Source of the DNA: Enterococcus lemanii
GTDB taxonomy: Bacteria; Bacillota; Bacilli; Lactobacillales; Enterococcaceae
Reading direction: 5' to 3'
DNA length: 47,076 nt
Assembly (NCBI RefSeq): GCF_016909125.1
Contig: NZ_JAFBFD010000023.1
Span: 1-47,076, forward strand
Each line of letters begins with the position of its first letter. The stretch's first letter is position 1. The notes under the pieces are model-generated. The model searched no databases, was not told the DNA's origin, and worked only from the letters and a program-made list of their open reading frames with translations. Below, piece by piece: positions 8,475 to 16,419 of this stretch. The position numbers were made by a program, and so were the translations under genes.

Positions 8475-9029
8475 ATGGCCATTGATGTAGTAGACAAAAA
8501 AAGATTTTTAACTTGGTTAATTACCCATGAGTATTTTGTTCAAAGGGAAGTTTCTTGGATTTTAAATTATTTAGTCACCCATGAAACGATTTTAAGTCGT
8601 GTTGTTTTTGTTGAAGCAGCAAAAGCAACCCCTCGAGGAATTTGTGTGAAAAGCTCAACTGTCTCTGATCAATCCATCGCTTTACATCTAGATGGACAAG
8701 TTTTTGTTGATAGCGATCAAATTTTTCATGAAATTCGTTTTAATTGGCAAAAACCACTTTATTTGGAATGTATTTTCCCTGAATCGTGGAACAATGATTT
8801 TTATTTAGCTGTTTTAGAAGACAATCCTTACCATAAATGGAATGATTCTTTGGATCTAGAGATGGTTAATAAAGTCAATCACTACTTGAAGCAAGAAGAA
8901 ATTGATCTGCAAATTCAAGGACTGTATCGTCAAATTGATGAAGCCCTTGAAGAAGGCGATCAAGCAACTTTTTTAGCCTTGACGAATCAAGTGAAAGCTT
9001 TATTAGAGCAAAAAGAAGTCTTACAGTAA
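8475..9029 (+). CDS. UPF0302 family protein (YpiB-like)
   Basis: This is a 184-residue cytoplasmic protein. The first half (KKRFLTWLITHEYFVQREVSWILNYL) and central strands (VFVEAAKATPRGICVKS) match the conserved UPF0302/YpiB family of Bacilli, and the C-terminus (IQGLYRQIDEALEEGDQATF) is the helical IDEALD-type tail common in the family. The molecular function is not established. It follows the TPR gene by nine bases and is the last gene of this operon. Confidence 0.88.
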   Translation: MAIDVVDKKRFLTWLITHEYFVQREVSWILNYLVTHETILSRVVFVEAAKATPRGICVKSSTVSDQSIALHLDGQVFVDSDQIFHEIRFNWQKPLYLECIFPESWNNDFYLAVLEDNPYHKWNDSLDLEMVNKVNHYLKQEEIDLQIQGLYRQIDEALEEGDQATFLALTNQVKALLEQKEVLQ

Positions 9030-9033
9030 GCAT

Positions 9034-9075
9034 AAAAAGAAAGCGGCAGAGCTTGTTTCTACCGCTTTCTTTTTT
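9034..9075. terminator. Bidirectional terminator between convergent genes
   Basis: Arms 9034-9046 and 9062-9074 form 13 perfect base pairs (AAAAAGAAAGCGG / CCGCTTTCTTTTT) with T-runs on both strands. It lies between the UPF0302 gene and the convergent YitT-family gene and can serve both. Confidence 0.85.
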
Positions 9076-9088
9076 GTCTATTCATTTT

Positions 9089-9967
9089 TTAACCGAATAA
9101 TTTCTTTTTCTTTCGTTTATAACTAAAGCCTTCACCGAGCACTTCATGAACATTAATGACTGAAATGAAGGCATTTTTATCAAATTCGTGAATGACTTCT
9201 TTGGCTTGAGAAATTTCTCTTGGTGTCAAAACCATGTAAATAATCCGTTTATCAATCTTTGAAAAACCCCCTTCACCATTTAGAAAAGTAATCCCACGGT
9301 CAAGTTCTTCCATTAGTTTTGGCGCGATTTCTTCATTTTTTTCAGACATAATTAAAAGTCCTTTGGCTGAATAACCACCATCTAACACCGAATCAATCAC
9401 TCGCGAAAAGACGTAAGCAAAAATAAGAGTATACATCATTTTGTTTAAGTCGATATAAGATAAAGAAGCAACTAAAACAAGACTATCAAAGATTAACAAA
9501 GAACGACCAACGGAAATGCCGAAATATTTTTCAACAATACGCGCTAAAATATCACTACCACCAGTTGTGCCACCTACCCGATAGACCATCCCACTACCTA
9601 CACCAGTAATGACCCCACCGAGCAAGGCAGCAATTAAAATATCATGCTCTAAATCAATGACGATAGGAATTTTTTGCCAAACAGCTAACCAAAAAGAAAG
9701 AGCCACCGTCCCTACAATCGTATAATAAAAAGTTCGAACACCTAAATATTTTCGGCCAATAAAAATTAAGGGGATATTTAAAATAAGCGTACTCAAAGCA
9801 GGGTTAATTCCAAATAGCGCCCGTAAAATTAAGGTAATTCCTGTAATGCCCCCTTCTGCTAAGTCATTTGGAATATTTAAATAAACAATCGCAAACGCAA
9901 AAATCGCGGTACCGATAATCATCACAACAAAATCTCGTAGTGTTTTAATAGAAAATAGATGTTTCAT
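9089..9967 (-). CDS. YitT-family membrane protein (DUF161 + DUF2179)
   Basis: This 292-residue integral membrane protein has about five or six hydrophobic segments in its first 200 residues, including FVVMIIGTAIFAFAIVYLN and the family signature LAEGGITGITLI. Another glycine-rich motif, VYRVGGTTGGSDILA, lies near residue 130. A cytoplasmic DUF2179 domain follows (GITFLNGEGGFSKIDKRIIYMVL) with a basic tail. The transported substrate, if any, is unknown. ATG 9967 is preferred over TTG 9973 because the AGGAG site (minus strand, 9977-9981) is eight bases before the ATG and only two before the TTG. The location beside the MazG-like gene resembles ypjC-ypjD of B. subtilis. Confidence 0.88.
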   Translation of the reverse strand: MKHLFSIKTLRDFVVMIIGTAIFAFAIVYLNIPNDLAEGGITGITLILRALFGINPALSTLILNIPLIFIGRKYLGVRTFYYTIVGTVALSFWLAVWQKIPIVIDLEHDILIAALLGGVITGVGSGMVYRVGGTTGGSDILARIVEKYFGISVGRSLLIFDSLVLVASLSYIDLNKMMYTLIFAYVFSRVIDSVLDGGYSAKGLLIMSEKNEEIAPKLMEELDRGITFLNGEGGFSKIDKRIIYMVLTPREISQAKEVIHEFDKNAFISVINVHEVLGEGFSYKRKKKKLFG

Positions 9968-10089
9968 TGGCAAGACTCCTTTTCACTAACAAACTACAGT
10001 TAAATGTATCATGAAAAAAGCCCCAGGACAATTTTCTTTTTCTAGGAATTTTACTTTTCTTTTGCTAAGATAGAGCTGAGGTGCAATCA

Positions 10090-10458
10090 ATGGAAAAAGA
10101 AAATAAAACTTTAGCTACGATGCAAAGCGAAGTCGATGATTATATTCAACAATTTAAAGCAGGGTATTTTTCCCCTTTAACGCTACTTGCTCGTCTAACC
10201 GAAGAAGTAGGAGAATTGGCGCGAGAAGTCAATCACAATTATGGTGAAAAAACCAAAAAAATCAGTGAACCGGCAAAGGAAGTAGCAGAAGAATTAACCG
10301 ATGTCTTAATTACGACAATCATTATGGCCAATGCGTTAGAAATTGATTTAACGCAAGCTTTTGAAACCAATATGGCGAAGTTTCGACAACGAGACCATTT
10401 TCGTTTTGAACGAAAAGACGGAATGACAGAAGAAACAAAGAAAGGTGAGGAAAAGTGA
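10090..10458 (+). CDS. MazG-like nucleotide pyrophosphohydrolase (YpjD-like)
   Basis: This 122-residue single-domain protein has the MazG metal-binding pattern: EEVGELAREVNH around residues 40-51 and AEELTDVLITTIIMAN around residues 67-85, the EExxE...ExxD layout that binds Mg. Members hydrolyse nucleoside triphosphates or non-canonical nucleotides to monophosphate and PPi; this protein's substrate is unknown. ATG 10090 has GAGGTG at a good distance; the in-frame GTG at 10081 overlaps that site. It overlaps cca by four bases (GTGA). Confidence 0.85.
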   Translation: MEKENKTLATMQSEVDDYIQQFKAGYFSPLTLLARLTEEVGELAREVNHNYGEKTKKISEPAKEVAEELTDVLITTIIMANALEIDLTQAFETNMAKFRQRDHFRFERKDGMTEETKKGEEK

Positions 10459-11675
10459 AACTAAAAAAATTACCAATTGAATATGAAAAAGCCTTACCAA
10501 TCTTAAAAAAAATTGAACAGGCAGGCTTTGAAGCTTACTTTGTTGGAGGAAGCGTGCGAGATGTTTTATTGAATCATCCCATCCACGATGTTGACATTGC
10601 AACAAGTGCTTTTCCAGCTGAAATTAAAGCATTATTTCCTCGCACAGTGGATGTTGGGATTGAACACGGCACCGTCTTGGTTCTAGAAGAGGAAGAGCAA
10701 TATGAGATTACTACCTTCCGAACCGAATCTACGTATCAAGATTTTCGACGCCCCGATCATGTAGAATTTGTTCGTTCATTAGAAGAAGATCTCAAGCGGC
10801 GTGACTTTACGATTAATGCCTTTGCACTAAAAGAAGATGGGGCCGTGATTGACTTGTTTGGCGGCCTAGAAGATTTAGAACGACAAATTTTACGAGCAGT
10901 TGGTGATCCGTACGAGCGATTTCATGAAGATGCCCTTCGAATGATGCGTGGGTTGCGTTTTGTTAGTCAATTAGGCTTTACTTTAGAAGAAAAAACGAAA
11001 GCATCCATTCTTGAAAACCATGCATTACTAAGCAAGATTTCTGTTGAACGCATAAATATCGAATTTGTCAAATTGCTTTTAGGGGTGAATCGAAAACTTG
11101 GCATTGCCATGTTAATTGAAACAAAGTGTTACGACTATTGTCCAGGGCTAAAAGAACAACGCCAGGCTTTAGAGGCCTTTGCTGCTTTACCAGATCGTCC
11201 ACTGCAAAATGAAGTACAAGCATGGGCGTTACTCGTTGATCAACTTGCTTTGTCAGAAAATGAAATCCGTTCTTTTTTAAAACAGTGGAAATGCTCCAAC
11301 CAAATGATTCGTCAGGTGCAACAAGTGGTGTATGGGCTTCAGTGGCGCAAAAAATCAGCTTACACGGCAACTTTGTTATATGAATTGCAAGCTGAAAATA
11401 TCGCTCTTATTGAAAGTTTGTTGCCTTATTATGGTAAAACGGAACAAAGTCAAAGAAGTTTAGCTGCTTATGAGCAACTTGCAATCAAGCATTTAACCGA
11501 GCTTGCGATAAATGGTCATGACCTAATGACGACATTTGAAAAAAGAGGGGGCGTTTGGTTAAAAGAGGCGTTAAGTTTGTGTGAACAAGCCGTCATTAAC
11601 CAAGAAGTAGTCAATGAGCAAGCGGCTTTACTAACCTATTTAAAAACAAACCATTCTGAAGTCATTAATCTGTGA
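10455..11675 (+). CDS. cca: CCA tRNA nucleotidyltransferase, class II
   Basis: This enzyme adds or repairs the 3'-terminal CCA of tRNAs using CTP and ATP. The 406-residue sequence opens with the class II nucleotidyltransferase signature GGSVRDVLLNHPIHDVDIAT (the metal-binding DVD pair lies within it). The RRDFTINAFAL motif, EDALRMMRGLRFVSQLGF and the EKTKASILENHALL helices of the neck region follow. The length is normal for Gram-positive class II enzymes. GTG start at 10455 overlapping the MazG-like gene, with GGTGAGG upstream. Confidence 0.96.
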   Translation: MKLKKLPIEYEKALPILKKIEQAGFEAYFVGGSVRDVLLNHPIHDVDIATSAFPAEIKALFPRTVDVGIEHGTVLVLEEEEQYEITTFRTESTYQDFRRPDHVEFVRSLEEDLKRRDFTINAFALKEDGAVIDLFGGLEDLERQILRAVGDPYERFHEDALRMMRGLRFVSQLGFTLEEKTKASILENHALLSKISVERINIEFVKLLLGVNRKLGIAMLIETKCYDYCPGLKEQRQALEAFAALPDRPLQNEVQAWALLVDQLALSENEIRSFLKQWKCSNQMIRQVQQVVYGLQWRKKSAYTATLLYELQAENIALIESLLPYYGKTEQSQRSLAAYEQLAIKHLTELAINGHDLMTTFEKRGGVWLKEALSLCEQAVINQEVVNEQAALLTYLKTNHSEVINL

Positions 11676-11699
11676 AATGTTTAACTTCAAGCGGTTTTA

Positions 11700-11728
11700 T
11701 TTACGCTAATAGTTTGTTATGTTAAACT
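11700..11728 (+). promoter_or_regulatory. Promoter of the 151-residue protein gene
   Basis: TTTACG (11700-11705) and TAAACT (11723-11728) with 17-base spacing, 45 bases before the start. No terminator is visible between cca and this promoter. Confidence 0.5.
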
Positions 11729-11772
11729 GAATAAGTAGTAACATACAAACAAAACTGAAGGAGCGTTTTGAC

Positions 11773-12228
11773 ATGGCAAGAGAAATGAAAGCTTTAAAAT
11801 TGTTATTCCGTAATGGAGAAACATGGACGGTTGATCGTCGTTACATCGGAGACTTATGGATTAAACAAATTACCACTAGTTTTGGTCGAATCAAAGGAAG
11901 CGAATTTGTGGAAATTCACCCATGTGCTGGTTTCAAAATTGAAATCTATGCAGAAGGTGACCACGTAGCAACACACGATATCAACCTTGGTGGATTAGAA
12001 TTAGGAATGTTCTCTCGTGCATTGAAATACGAAGACATCGAGCGTATGGAAATCTTATACCAAGCAGGTACCCCTGATTTGGTTTACTTCCCATACAAAG
12101 ACAAATCAACAGAAGGTTTAGACAACGAATACCAATCAACACGTGTCAGCGAAAAAACAAAGAGCTTATACATCGTAATTGATCCAAATCAAACAGTTGA
12201 TGATGTTTACGGTGATCACTTCGAATAA
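11773..12228 (+). CDS. Conserved protein of unknown function (151 residues)
   Basis: I do not recognise a characterised family. The protein is soluble, with no signal peptide, and predicted mixed alpha/beta: KALKLLFRNGETWTVDRRYI, then GFKIEIYAEGDH, then a DIERMEILYQAG segment and an acidic tail DDVYGDHFE. The codons are strikingly those of highly expressed genes (many AAC, TTC, GGT, CGT and ATC), unlike its neighbours. It has its own promoter, a GAAGGAG ribosome binding site and its own terminator, so it is a monocistronic and probably abundant protein. Confidence 0.8.
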   Translation: MAREMKALKLLFRNGETWTVDRRYIGDLWIKQITTSFGRIKGSEFVEIHPCAGFKIEIYAEGDHVATHDINLGGLELGMFSRALKYEDIERMEILYQAGTPDLVYFPYKDKSTEGLDNEYQSTRVSEKTKSLYIVIDPNQTVDDVYGDHFE

Positions 12229-12242
12229 AACGCAACAAATAG

Positions 12243-12276
12243 GCGGAAACTTGAATTTTAAGTTTTCGCTTCTTTT
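12243..12276 (+). terminator. Terminator after the 151-residue protein gene
   Basis: GCGGAAACTT (12243-12252) pairs with AAGTTTTCGC (12260-12269) over ten bases including one G-U, followed by TTCTTTTT. Confidence 0.75.
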
Positions 12277-12305
12277 TATGAAACGAGATTATGAATGGAG
12301 AAAAA

Positions 12306-13064
12306 ATGGTAAAAAAGAACCAAGGAAAACAAACAAAAGTAAAAGGTTTGCTGTTTGGACTAATTGCTTTACTAGTTTTTACGGCAACAGCTGGTCAGAT
12401 TGATTTAAGCAAATTTGATCCAAATAATTTAGAAACCATTGTTGATATCTTCAACGAACCGAAAAAAACGTACCCATCATTAGAAGCCTTACCTGAATTT
12501 GATGGCAATCATTATGTTGTTGAAATCAATCAAAATAAACCGAATTTTACAGAAGCAGAACTGAGCATACAAAAAGGTTATTGGCAACATTTTTCAAATT
12601 TAGATGCACTGAATCGAGTAGGGCAAGCTGATGCGATGTTACAACGTGATTTTATGCCCACCGAAAAACGTGGTGATATTTCAAGTGTCCGTCCTACGGG
12701 ATGGAAACAAAAGAAAATGCAAAATGGCGACATGCTCTATAATCGTTCACACTTAATTGCCCATCAGTTTACAGGAGAAAACGCCAATTTAAAAAATTTG
12801 ATGACAGGTACGCAATATATGAATCAAGTGACGATGAAAGAATACGAACAAGTTGTAGCCAAGTATCTCAAATCGACAACGAATCATATTCGCTATCGGG
12901 TGACGCCTTACTTTAAAAATACAGAGCTTGTGGCTCGAGGCGTACAAATCGAAGCACAGAGCATTGAAGACAATGAGGTGTCTTTTAATGTCTTTTTATA
13001 TAATGTTCAACCAGGCTATACGATTGATTACCAAACGGGGGAATCAAAAGGAATATCTAAATAA
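12306..13064 (+). CDS. EndA-like membrane-anchored DNA/RNA non-specific endonuclease
   Basis: A 252-residue secreted or membrane-anchored nuclease. Lysines followed by a hydrophobic segment (GLLFGLIALLVFTATAG, about residues 13-30) form a signal anchor. The beta-beta-alpha-metal nuclease domain carries the active-site region LYNRSHLIAHQFTGENA at about residues 147-163, comparable to the DRGH motif of EndA/NucA nucleases, with His as general base, and a downstream NLMTGTQYMNQ segment with the metal-binding Asn. Such enzymes degrade extracellular DNA and, in pneumococcus, process DNA during transformation. ATG 12306 is chosen for its GGAG site; an in-frame ATG at 12291 overlaps it. Confidence 0.88.
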   Translation: MVKKNQGKQTKVKGLLFGLIALLVFTATAGQIDLSKFDPNNLETIVDIFNEPKKTYPSLEALPEFDGNHYVVEINQNKPNFTEAELSIQKGYWQHFSNLDALNRVGQADAMLQRDFMPTEKRGDISSVRPTGWKQKKMQNGDMLYNRSHLIAHQFTGENANLKNLMTGTQYMNQVTMKEYEQVVAKYLKSTTNHIRYRVTPYFKNTELVARGVQIEAQSIEDNEVSFNVFLYNVQPGYTIDYQTGESKGISK

Positions 13065-13123
13065 AAAACTTTTTGGCAAAGATACCGGATGTATTGTATA
13101 CGGTATCCGCCAAAAAGTTTTTT
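13063..13123. terminator. Strong terminator after the endonuclease gene
   Basis: Arms 13063-13077 and 13109-13123 are perfectly complementary (15 bp, AAAAAACTTTTTGGC / GCCAAAAAGTTTTTT), and an inner stem GATACCG/CGGTATC (13081-13087/13101-13107) extends it. T-runs are present on both strands. It begins at the nuclease stop codon. Confidence 0.85.
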
Positions 13124-13183
13124 ATTTTAAAAGTGCCTGAGGTATAATAAGAGATAAGTTTTAGATGAAAAAAGGTGAAAATG

Positions 13184-14128
13184 ATGGATTTTTATGATTT
13201 AGGTAGTTTGTTTGTGGGAAAACAAAAAAGACAAGAACAACTGGAAGAAACAGACAGAGAATATTGGGAAATATTGTCGTTGTATCAAAATGAAAGTGCG
13301 AATGAAGGTATATCAAAAATAGCGCTTCATCCTGTTGGAAGAAAAGGTGTTTTTGAAGTTTCAAAAACAAAGCAGCTCTTTTATGTTTTTAGTGGGCAGT
13401 GCGATGTCATTGTAGAAGATAAAAAAGTTACGTTATTACCAGGCAATATTCTTTATTTAGCAGTTGAAAAAATCTATAAAATTGCACAAATTGATTCTGG
13501 TACAATGTTGGTTAAGGTTGAATTTGGAAGTTTAAAAAAATTGCAAGATTTTTTCTCAGAACCAGTCTTAAATGAAATCAAAGAAAAAGACAACCCTTAT
13601 AAACAAGTTATCAATTTTGGTTACGTCTTGTTTGGCGTCAATAAAAAAGATGACCCCTCTTACTTAATCGAACGGCTGATTACAGAGCAAATCACCAATT
13701 CAAAATATTCAAAGTTAATTGTAGAGTTAAATCTAAAAATATGTTTGGTAGAGCTATTAAAGGGTCATTATCTTGTTTCACCAGAACAATATACCAAAAA
13801 GACAAAATATCAAAAAGAAGATTTTCTTGATTACATCGATATTCATTTCCAAAAAGCCGATTTACATAAGATGGCCTTATTTTTTGGCTATAATCCAAAT
13901 TATTTATCGAATACTTTAAAAAAAACAACAGGTAAAAGTTTTATGGAACTTATTCAAATAAAAAAGTTAAACGTGGCAGCATCATTGTTAGCGAATCCAC
14001 AAATTTCAATTGAAGAAATTATTAATTATTTGGGTTATTCCTCTTCTTCTTTCTTTTACCGAAAGTTTAAAGAGTTTTATCAAATATCACCAGGACAAAT
14101 GCGAAATAAACTGTGGAAAGAGGAATAA
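13184..14128 (+). CDS. AraC-family transcriptional regulator
   Basis: A cupin-like sensor domain occupies the first 100 residues (LFYVFSGQCDVIVEDKKVTL, then LLPGNILYL). The C-terminal 100 residues form the double helix-turn-helix of AraC/XylS regulators: LHKMALFFGYNPNYLSNTLK and IEEIINYLGYSSSSFFYRKF, ending ISPGQMRNK. It probably binds a small ligand and controls the adjacent lipoprotein reductase gene; the ligand is unknown. A TATAAT box stands at 13143-13148. The start is ambiguous: ATG 13184 and ATG 13181 both follow AAAGGTG, and GTG 13175 lies inside it; I chose 13184 for spacing. Confidence 0.88.
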   Translation: MDFYDLGSLFVGKQKRQEQLEETDREYWEILSLYQNESANEGISKIALHPVGRKGVFEVSKTKQLFYVFSGQCDVIVEDKKVTLLPGNILYLAVEKIYKIAQIDSGTMLVKVEFGSLKKLQDFFSEPVLNEIKEKDNPYKQVINFGYVLFGVNKKDDPSYLIERLITEQITNSKYSKLIVELNLKICLVELLKGHYLVSPEQYTKKTKYQKEDFLDYIDIHFQKADLHKMALFFGYNPNYLSNTLKKTTGKSFMELIQIKKLNVAASLLANPQISIEEIINYLGYSSSSFFYRKFKEFYQISPGQMRNKLWKEE

Positions 14129-14221
14129 CAATCTGTTCCTTTACTCTTATTTACTAAAAATTCATTTGTTACAATTTACACAATGTGCAAGCTCGAATTG
14201 CGTAAATTGGAGGAAAATAAA

Positions 14222-16147
14222 ATGAAAAAACAAAAAATGTGGCGAGGATTAATTGTTCCATTAATCTTAATGAGTATGGCAGGTTGTCAAAGTACCCAAG
14301 CGGCGTATCAAGCGGGAACTTACGAAGGGATTGGAAAAGGAAAAAACGGAGACGTTAAAGTCGAAGTAACCTTGAGTAAAGATAAAATCGAAAAAGTCCA
14401 AGTTTTGGAACACCATGAAACACAAGACATTGCTGAAGCAGCCTTAGAAAAAATTCCAGCTAATATTGTAAAATCACAAACAACGAATGTCGATGCAGTG
14501 GCTGGGGCTACGGTTATTTCTGATGCGATTAAAGATGGGGCAAATGATGCATTGATCAAAGCGGGTGTGGATCCAGCTAAGCTAGTTGCAAAAGAAACAA
14601 AAGAAGAAAACAAAGAAATTGAACAAATAGAAACGGATGTTGTGGTAATCGGAGCTGGAGCTGCAGGTTCGGCAGCTGCTTTAACGGCTAAACAAAATGG
14701 TGTTGAAGTCGTTTTACTAGAAAAAACAGCGAAACCAATGGGTGCAGGAACATTAGCAGGTGGGATGTTTGCGGCGGATTCTAAGCAACAAGTAGAAGAA
14801 AACGCAACCGTAGATAAAGAGTGGCTATATGACCGCTACAAAGAAGCTTCTCAAGGTCATATGAACTCCATTTTAGTACGTGAAATTATTGACAATGCTG
14901 GGCAAACGGTCGATTGGCTAAATGAAAATGGGGCTAAAATGAGTTTAGTCCAAGCGGGTGCTGGTGGCGGCTATGAACACCGCGATGCTCCGACAACTTT
15001 GCACGGGTATCAAGAAGGTGGAACCGTTGCAATTACGAATTTAGTAAACAACTTAGAGCAAGCAGGTGGCAAAGTCTACTTTAGCACTCCCGCAACCGAA
15101 TTACGAACCAATAAAGAAGGCAAAGTTATTGGCGTGAAAGCGAAAAAAGAAGATGGAAGTACTTTAGAAGTGACTGCCAAATCTGTAATTTTAGCTTGTG
15201 GTGGTTATGGTGGAAATCAAGAAATGTTAGATAATTATTTAGGAACACCGAATACCCAAGGGGAAATTGCGCACAATACAGGGGATGGCTTACAAATGGC
15301 TTGGAGCGCTGGAGCAGGTAAGTACGGCACGGGTACGACACAGTACTTTTGGGAAACTTTTAAAAATGAAGAGATTGGTCAAATGGCTGAGTTAGTAGGT
15401 GGGGACTGGTTTGCGTTAAATGCATTTTCTGCTTATCCTAATTTACGTGTCAATATTTTTGGCCAACGTTTTAGTGATGAAACAGATGCGAGTTTGTATT
15501 CTGTCCATGGAGCTGAGATTGCTTCTCAACCAAAACAAACAGAGTATGTGATTTTTGACCAAGGAATGCTAGATACGATTAAAGAATCCGGAACGGTTGC
15601 AATTGAAGATACTTATGGACGTTTTGAAGGAAATCGTCAATTTTTCTATGAATTTAATGAGCCAAACGATACAGATGACTTTATTAAACGTCAAAATACG
15701 CCAACTGATTTTACACCATTATTAGATCAATTAACAAAAACAGGAGTTGTTTTTAAAGCGAATAGTGTAAGTGAGTTAGCTGAACAAATGGGGATGGATG
15801 GTGCGAATCTATCTGCTTCAGTTACGCAATATAATACAGCAAAAGCTCAAGGGAAAGATGACTTATTCTTTTCAGATCCTGAACGGATGATTTCTGTTTC
15901 AAAAGGACCATTTTATGCAGTAAAATATGTTGCTCGAAATCTTGGAACACTTGGAGGTGTACGAATCAATGACCAAATTCAAGCCGTGACACCAGAAGGC
16001 GAAGTTGTAGACAATTTATATGTTGCTGGTGCAGATGCCGGTGGAATGTACGGAAGCGCCTATGTTGATTTTGAAGGTGGGACTTTAGGATTTGCTTATA
16101 CTTCAGGGCGACTTGCTGGAAAAAACGCTGCTGAATCAATTAAATAA
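14222..16147 (+). CDS. Lipoprotein FMN/FAD reductase, fumarate-reductase/urocanate-reductase superfamily
   Basis: This 641-residue lipoprotein has signal peptide and lipobox LMSMAGCQ, an N-terminal FMN-binding domain (about residues 30-110) with the flavinylation motif DAVAGAT where ApbE-type enzymes attach FMN to the Thr, then an FAD-binding flavoprotein domain with VVVIGAGAAGSAAALTAKQ near residue 140 and a C-terminal NLYVAGADAGGMYGS. It should sit on the outer face of the membrane and reduce a soluble electron acceptor as part of an extracellular respiratory chain. By-eye comparison fails to find the catalytic Arg and His residues of fumarate reductase (TRD, HHTMGG and NRLGG-type motifs), so fumarate is unlikely to be the substrate. 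ATG 14222 follows TTGGAGG; an upstream ATG at 14183 lacks a good site and would spoil the signal peptide. Confidence 0.9.
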   Translation: MKKQKMWRGLIVPLILMSMAGCQSTQAAYQAGTYEGIGKGKNGDVKVEVTLSKDKIEKVQVLEHHETQDIAEAALEKIPANIVKSQTTNVDAVAGATVISDAIKDGANDALIKAGVDPAKLVAKETKEENKEIEQIETDVVVIGAGAAGSAAALTAKQNGVEVVLLEKTAKPMGAGTLAGGMFAADSKQQVEENATVDKEWLYDRYKEASQGHMNSILVREIIDNAGQTVDWLNENGAKMSLVQAGAGGGYEHRDAPTTLHGYQEGGTVAITNLVNNLEQAGGKVYFSTPATELRTNKEGKVIGVKAKKEDGSTLEVTAKSVILACGGYGGNQEMLDNYLGTPNTQGEIAHNTGDGLQMAWSAGAGKYGTGTTQYFWETFKNEEIGQMAELVGGDWFALNAFSAYPNLRVNIFGQRFSDETDASLYSVHGAEIASQPKQTEYVIFDQGMLDTIKESGTVAIEDTYGRFEGNRQFFYEFNEPNDTDDFIKRQNTPTDFTPLLDQLTKTGVVFKANSVSELAEQMGMDGANLSASVTQYNTAKAQGKDDLFFSDPERMISVSKGPFYAVKYVARNLGTLGGVRINDQIQAVTPEGEVVDNLYVAGADAGGMYGSAYVDFEGGTLGFAYTSGRLAGKNAAESIK

Positions 16148-16154
16148 AAAGAGT

Positions 16155-16195
16155 AAAAGGTAATGAAAGGTTGATACTTTCTTTACCTTTTTTTT
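16155..16195 (+). terminator. Terminator after the reductase gene
   Basis: AAAAGGTAATGAAAG (16155-16169) pairs with CTTTCTTTACCTTTT (16177-16191) with one mismatch, followed by more T residues. Confidence 0.8.
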
Positions 16196-16325
16196 AAAAC
16201 AAAAAATTAGCTGACGTTTGAAAAGCGCAAATCATTAAGAAATGGTAAGAATTAAACGGTAGTTATTCAAAACCGAATGATTTTCATGAAAAAACGAGTC
16301 TTTTCCAATAAAATAGTTTACATTT

Positions 16326-16354
16326 TTGCAAATCCTTGCTAGGATAGTCATAAT
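16326..16354 (+). promoter_or_regulatory. Promoter of the his operon with embedded palindromic operator
   Basis: TTGCAA (16326-16331) and CATAAT (16349-16354) are 17 bases apart, 65 bases before hisZ. The spacer holds the dyad ATCCTTGCTAGGAT (16332-16345), two 5-base arms round a 4-base centre, and a further AGGAT half-site lies at 16361-16365. A repressor bound there would cover the polymerase site, so histidine-dependent repression by a small dimeric regulator is plausible. No T-box and no His-rich leader peptide is seen in the 16200-16419 region. Confidence 0.55.
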
Positions 16355-16419
16355 ATTCTGAGGATTTTATCATCTTTAATTTAACGATATTTAATTCTAA
16401 TTTAATGAGGGGTGCGAAT

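Noticed and set aside
14183-14221. Upstream ATG for the flavin reductase gene
   Set aside because: It lacks a ribosome binding site and would add 13 residues before the lipoprotein signal peptide; ATG 14222 has TTGGAGG at the right distance.
16196-16419. T-box or His-rich leader peptide before hisZ
   Set aside because: No T-box consensus, no terminator hairpin and no run of His codons are visible.
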